This document shows positions 6,318-8,548 of a stretch of DNA of 8,548 nt, piece after piece. The position numbers and the translations under genes were made by a program. Within the stretch, counting starts at the first letter, position 1; every line of letters begins with the position of its first letter. The stretch is from Candidatus Atribacteria bacterium (GTDB lineage Bacteria; Bipolaricaulota; Bipolaricaulia; UBA7950; UBA9294), in contig SPBW01000093.1 in NCBI GenBank assembly GCA_004525685.1, positions 1 through 8,548 on the forward strand, given 5' to 3'. The notes under the pieces were generated by a model that saw only the letters and a list, made by a program, of their open reading frames with translations, was not told where the DNA came from and searched no databases.

Positions 6318-6958
6318 CCCGCTTCGGGGATGAGCGACTCGATCACTTCGCGCATCAAGAGATCTGACAGCAATTGGGCTGCGTCCGTGGGCTCGAAGAA
6401 TCGAGCTTCGGCAATCTCGTCTGGATCTGGCCGAATCTCACCGACGATGTCCACTCGATAGAAAAACTGAGTCCAGTGCAACTGCGTGTGCTGGCCCAGT
6501 TTGGAGCGAACGGCAAGAAGCTCGCCAATCGTTGCAGAAGCGCCAAGCTCCTCTCGTATCTCCCTCTGCAAGCCCTCCACGGGTCCCTCTCCGAATCGAA
6601 CGAACCCTCCTGGCAACGTCCATCGATCCTTGGTCAAACCGCGGCTTCCCTTGAGCAACAACACCAGCCCATCCTTGACATACACACCTTCAGAAACGAC
6701 CCGAGGCATGGTGGCGTGAACAGCCGCTCGAACGAGTGGGGTGACTCGGGGATCAGTAGGCACAGCGTCCTTGCTCATCCAATCAGCGGGATGGGCATCC
6801 AGAATGGGAGCGCAGTACATCACATCATCGGGCGTTGCCAGCCGTGCAATAGAGTCGAAGCGAAACGAAATCTCCTCCCGTGTGGGAAGGTCCAAACACC
6901 CATCGCGGTTAACGAGATAGATTCTTCCATCTGACTCAATGTAGTAGCGCTGTGTCAT
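6314..6958 (-). CDS. Nudix hydrolase with N-terminal extension
   Basis: Hydrolase of nucleoside diphosphate-linked compounds; the substrate cannot be assigned. The Nudix box is complete and matches GX5EX7REUXEEXGU: G118, E124, R132, E133, E136, E137 and G139 (GFVRFGEG then REIREELG), preceded by RWTLPGG. The Nudix fold runs from about residue 84 (MPRVVSEGVYVKDGLVLLLKGSRG) to the C-terminus at 214. Residues 1-83 form a separate extension (RYYIESDGRIYLVNRDG, CAPILDAHP) of a type I recall from other Nudix proteins, with no assigned role. It has no zinc-finger Cys set like NADH pyrophosphatase NudC. The ATG at 6958 has no Shine-Dalgarno (the preceding bases read ACCTCCC) but has TACAAT ending 8 nt upstream. 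It diverges from nfnAB. A link to NAD(P)H housekeeping is possible from position only. Confidence 0.9.
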   Translation of the reverse strand: MTQRYYIESDGRIYLVNRDGCLDLPTREEISFRFDSIARLATPDDVMYCAPILDAHPADWMSKDAVPTDPRVTPLVRAAVHATMPRVVSEGVYVKDGLVLLLKGSRGLTKDRWTLPGGFVRFGEGPVEGLQREIREELGASATIGELLAVRSKLGQHTQLHWTQFFYRVDIVGEIRPDPDEIAEARFFEPTDAAQLLSDLLMREVIESLIPEAG

Positions 6959-6966
6959 GGGAGGTC

Positions 6967-6972
6967 ATTGTA
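6967..6972 (-). promoter_or_regulatory. putative -10 box of leaderless Nudix transcript
   Basis: TACAAT reads on the minus strand from 6972 to 6967 and differs from TATAAT at one position. Eight nucleotides (GACCTCCC) separate it from the ATG at 6958. Those bases resemble an anti-Shine-Dalgarno, not a ribosome-binding site. No good -35 is present (TTCCAG at 17-nt spacing). Confidence 0.55.
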
Positions 6973-6996
6973 CGCGAAGCATCTCATGCCTGGAAG

Positions 6997-7025
6997 TTGA
7001 GACCCCCCAGTGGGTGAAGGATAAT
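6997..7025 (+). promoter_or_regulatory. promoter of the nfnAB operon
   Basis: TTGAGA (6997-7002) and GATAAT (7020-7025) are 17 nt apart, each one base from consensus. The transcript should start near 7032, giving a leader of about 48 nt before the GTG at 7080. It lies upstream of, and does not overlap, the divergent Nudix -10 box. Confidence 0.65.
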
Positions 7026-7063
7026 GCGGCACCGGCCCGCGATGCAGGCCGATTTGCTTGGGC

Positions 7064-7069
7064 AGGAGG
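7064..7069 (+). promoter_or_regulatory. Shine-Dalgarno that fixes the nfnA start
   Basis: AGGAGG stands 10 nt before GTG 7080. It supports that GTG over the longer in-frame opening from 6957, which would include the promoter and 41 residues with no family resemblance. Confidence 0.7.
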
Positions 7070-7079
7070 CGCAACCAGC

Positions 7080-7928
7080 GTGTATACGATTCTCAAGAAG
7101 ACAACGCTTGGACCCAGTATTCGCGAATACATCGTGGAGGCCCCCGATGTAGCGGCGGTGGGCAAAGCGGGGCAGTTCATCGTATTGAGGCTACACGAGC
7201 GAGGCGAGAGGATCCCCCTCACCATTGTGGACTGCAATCAGGAGACCGGCGGCGTCACATTGGTTGTGCAAGAAGTGGGCAAGAGCACCCGAGAGATGGG
7301 AGACCTGTTCCACGAAGGCGACTCCATCCTCGATTTCGCAGGTCCTCTTGGAGAGGCAACCGAGATTACCAACTACGGGACCGTCATCTGCGTGGGCGGC
7401 GGCGTGGGTATCGCCCCGCTATATCCCATTGCCAAAGCACTGAAAGCTGCCGGGAACACGGTGATTGGGATCATCGGGTATCGCAGCCGCGACCTGATGT
7501 TCTATGAGCAGGAGTTTGCTGCCGCGTGCGACGAGTTGATCATCATGACCAACGACGGATCCTACGGCAAGAAAGGCTTCGTCTCTGATCCGTTGAAAGA
7601 GATCCTTGACTCCGGGCGAATGATCAATCACGTCTGGTCGATCGGCCCTGCCATCATGATGAAGGTGTGTGCAGACGTGACTCGGCCATTTGCTGTGCCC
7701 ACAACCGTCAGCCTGAACTCTGTCATGATCGATGGAACGGGGATGTGTGGCGGATGCCGAGTGGACGTAGGAGGTGTAGCCAAGTTTGCCTGCGTGGATG
7801 GCCCGGAATTCGACGGACACCAAGTCGATTTCGACCTCTTGATGTCGCGGCAGGGGTACTATCGCGACGAGGAATCCTGTTCCATGGACGCCTACATGGC
7901 CAAACATGCTGAAGGAGCGACGCAGTGA
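7080..7928 (+). CDS. nfnA: NfnA: NADH-dependent ferredoxin:NADP+ oxidoreductase, small subunit
   Basis: FAD/[2Fe-2S] subunit of the electron-bifurcating transhydrogenase that couples NADH and reduced ferredoxin to NADP+ reduction. From GTG 7080 the product has 282 residues, typical of the family, with the usual YTILKK opening. The FAD-binding RIPLT is at 44-48 and the nucleotide-binding VGGGVGIAPLYP at 105-116. Near the C-terminus DGTGMCGGCR gives C223 and C226, and FACVDGPEF gives C238. The acidic residue D218 stands where NfnA is known to use an unusual Asp ligand in place of a fourth cysteine of its [2Fe-2S] cluster. The stop overlaps the GTG start of nfnB (GTGA), so the subunits are co-translated. 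A sulfide dehydrogenase or a PyrK-like subunit are relatives; the pairing with an NfnB-like partner favours Nfn. Confidence 0.88.
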   Translation: MYTILKKTTLGPSIREYIVEAPDVAAVGKAGQFIVLRLHERGERIPLTIVDCNQETGGVTLVVQEVGKSTREMGDLFHEGDSILDFAGPLGEATEITNYGTVICVGGGVGIAPLYPIAKALKAAGNTVIGIIGYRSRDLMFYEQEFAAACDELIIMTNDGSYGKKGFVSDPLKEILDSGRMINHVWSIGPAIMMKVCADVTRPFAVPTTVSLNSVMIDGTGMCGGCRVDVGGVAKFACVDGPEFDGHQVDFDLLMSRQGYYRDEESCSMDAYMAKHAEGATQ

Positions 7929-8548
7929 TCCAAGTAAAGCAAACTCCGATGCGCGAGCAACCGGCTGCTGAACGAATCCACAACTTCAATGAGGTGCCTC
8001 TGGGCTACTCTCCTGACGAAGCGGTCCAGGAGGCCGAACGCTGTCTTCAATGCGCGCATGCGCCGTGCGTGAAGGGCTGCCCTGTGGGTATCGACATCCC
8101 AAAATTCATTGAACATGTGAAGGGCCGGGAATTCGGCAAAGCCATCTCTGTGATCAAGAAAGACAACGCGCTTCCAGCCGTATGCGGCCGTGTCTGTCCT
8201 CAAGAGAATCAGTGTCAGGGCGTATGTACACTGGCCGGACGCTTCGATCCTGTAGCCATCGGCAGACTTGAGCGTTTCTGCGCCGATTGGGAGGCCGAGA
8301 ACGAGGCATGCTGCGTAGACATCGAGCCCGATACAGGCAAACGTGTAGCCGTCGTCGGTGCTGGCCCAGCAGGTTTGACTGTGGCTGGAGAAATGCGACG
8401 ACGCGGCCATGCCGTCACGGTTTTTGAACTCCTTCACGTGGCTGGCGGTGTGCTGATGTATGGAATTCCCGAATTCCGCCTTCCCAAGGCCATTGTCCAG
8501 CGTGAGATTCTAGCGCTTTGCGAGATGGGTGTTGGCGTTGAAGTGAAC
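7925..8548 (+). CDS. nfnB: NfnB / GltD-like large subunit, cut off by window end
   Basis: FAD/4Fe-4S subunit partner of NfnA; in Nfn it carries the bifurcating FAD and the NADP(H) and ferredoxin side. The 208 visible residues hold the N-terminal iron-sulfur domain. It includes CLQCAHAPCVKGCPVGIDIP (C40, C43, C48, C52) and VCGRVCPQENQCQGVC (C87, C91, C97, C101), enough for two [4Fe-4S] clusters. The first FAD motif VAVVGAGPAGL follows at 141-151, then GGVLMYGIPEFRLPK, typical of the GltD/NfnB group. The full protein is usually about 460-470 residues, so over half lies outside. Start GTG 7925 overlaps the nfnA stop and has AAGGAG 7 nt upstream. Glutamate synthase small subunit is the main alternative, but the nfnA partner argues against it. 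Confidence 0.9.
   Translation, partial: MIQVKQTPMREQPAAERIHNFNEVPLGYSPDEAVQEAERCLQCAHAPCVKGCPVGIDIPKFIEHVKGREFGKAISVIKKDNALPAVCGRVCPQENQCQGVCTLAGRFDPVAIGRLERFCADWEAENEACCVDIEPDTGKRVAVVGAGPAGLTVAGEMRRRGHAVTVFELLHVAGGVLMYGIPEFRLPKAIVQREILALCEMGVGVEVN

Noticed and set aside
7058..7507. 149-codon plus-strand frame inside nfnA
   Set aside because: It is an out-of-frame shadow of a well-identified gene, strongly Arg/His-rich.

Overview
This 8.5-kb window is a gene-dense piece of a bacterial chromosome: nine protein genes, very short gaps, no RNA genes, no mobile elements and no CRISPR array. The content suggests an anaerobic, diderm and perhaps thermophilic bacterium. It holds an electron-bifurcating NfnAB-type transhydrogenase, a split-type transketolase C-terminal subunit, a TalC-type transaldolase, a THEP1-type NTPase (a family frequent in archaea and thermophilic bacteria) and a signal-peptide-bearing outer-membrane beta-barrel protein. 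The exact phylum cannot be read from the window. A deep-branching lineage such as Candidatus Bipolaricaulota is one guess, held with low confidence.

Layout. Positions 1-1079 (minus) carry the N-terminal three quarters of a dihydrolipoamide dehydrogenase. A 121-bp divergent spacer with an inverted repeat follows. A two-gene plus-strand operon, transaldolase plus transketolase C-terminal half (1201-2789), comes next and converges on a minus-strand THEP1-like NTPase (2883-3431). The NTPase diverges, through a 25-bp gap, from an operon of an unrecognised 182-residue protein and a Y-family DNA polymerase IV (3457-5084). A 370-residue beta-barrel protein (5205-6317) then converges on a Nudix hydrolase (6314-6958), and their stop codons share one CTAG. 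The Nudix gene diverges from nfnA-nfnB (7080 to the window end, nfnB cut off).

Metabolism. The transaldolase and transketolase subunit belong to the non-oxidative pentose phosphate pathway. NfnAB would couple NADH and reduced ferredoxin to NADPH formation. Lipoamide dehydrogenase would serve a 2-oxoacid dehydrogenase or the glycine cleavage system. The N-terminal transketolase half is not in the window.

The most striking non-coding signal is a two-class start system. Every gene preceded by a Shine-Dalgarno sequence has it at an ordinary distance. The four genes without one (lpd, THEP1, the unknown gene and the Nudix gene) all have a TAnnnT -10-like box ending 7 or 8 nt before the ATG, which predicts leaderless mRNAs. 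The THEP1 and unknown genes appear to use two divergent promoters whose -10 boxes overlap and whose -35 boxes lie inside each other's coding sequence.
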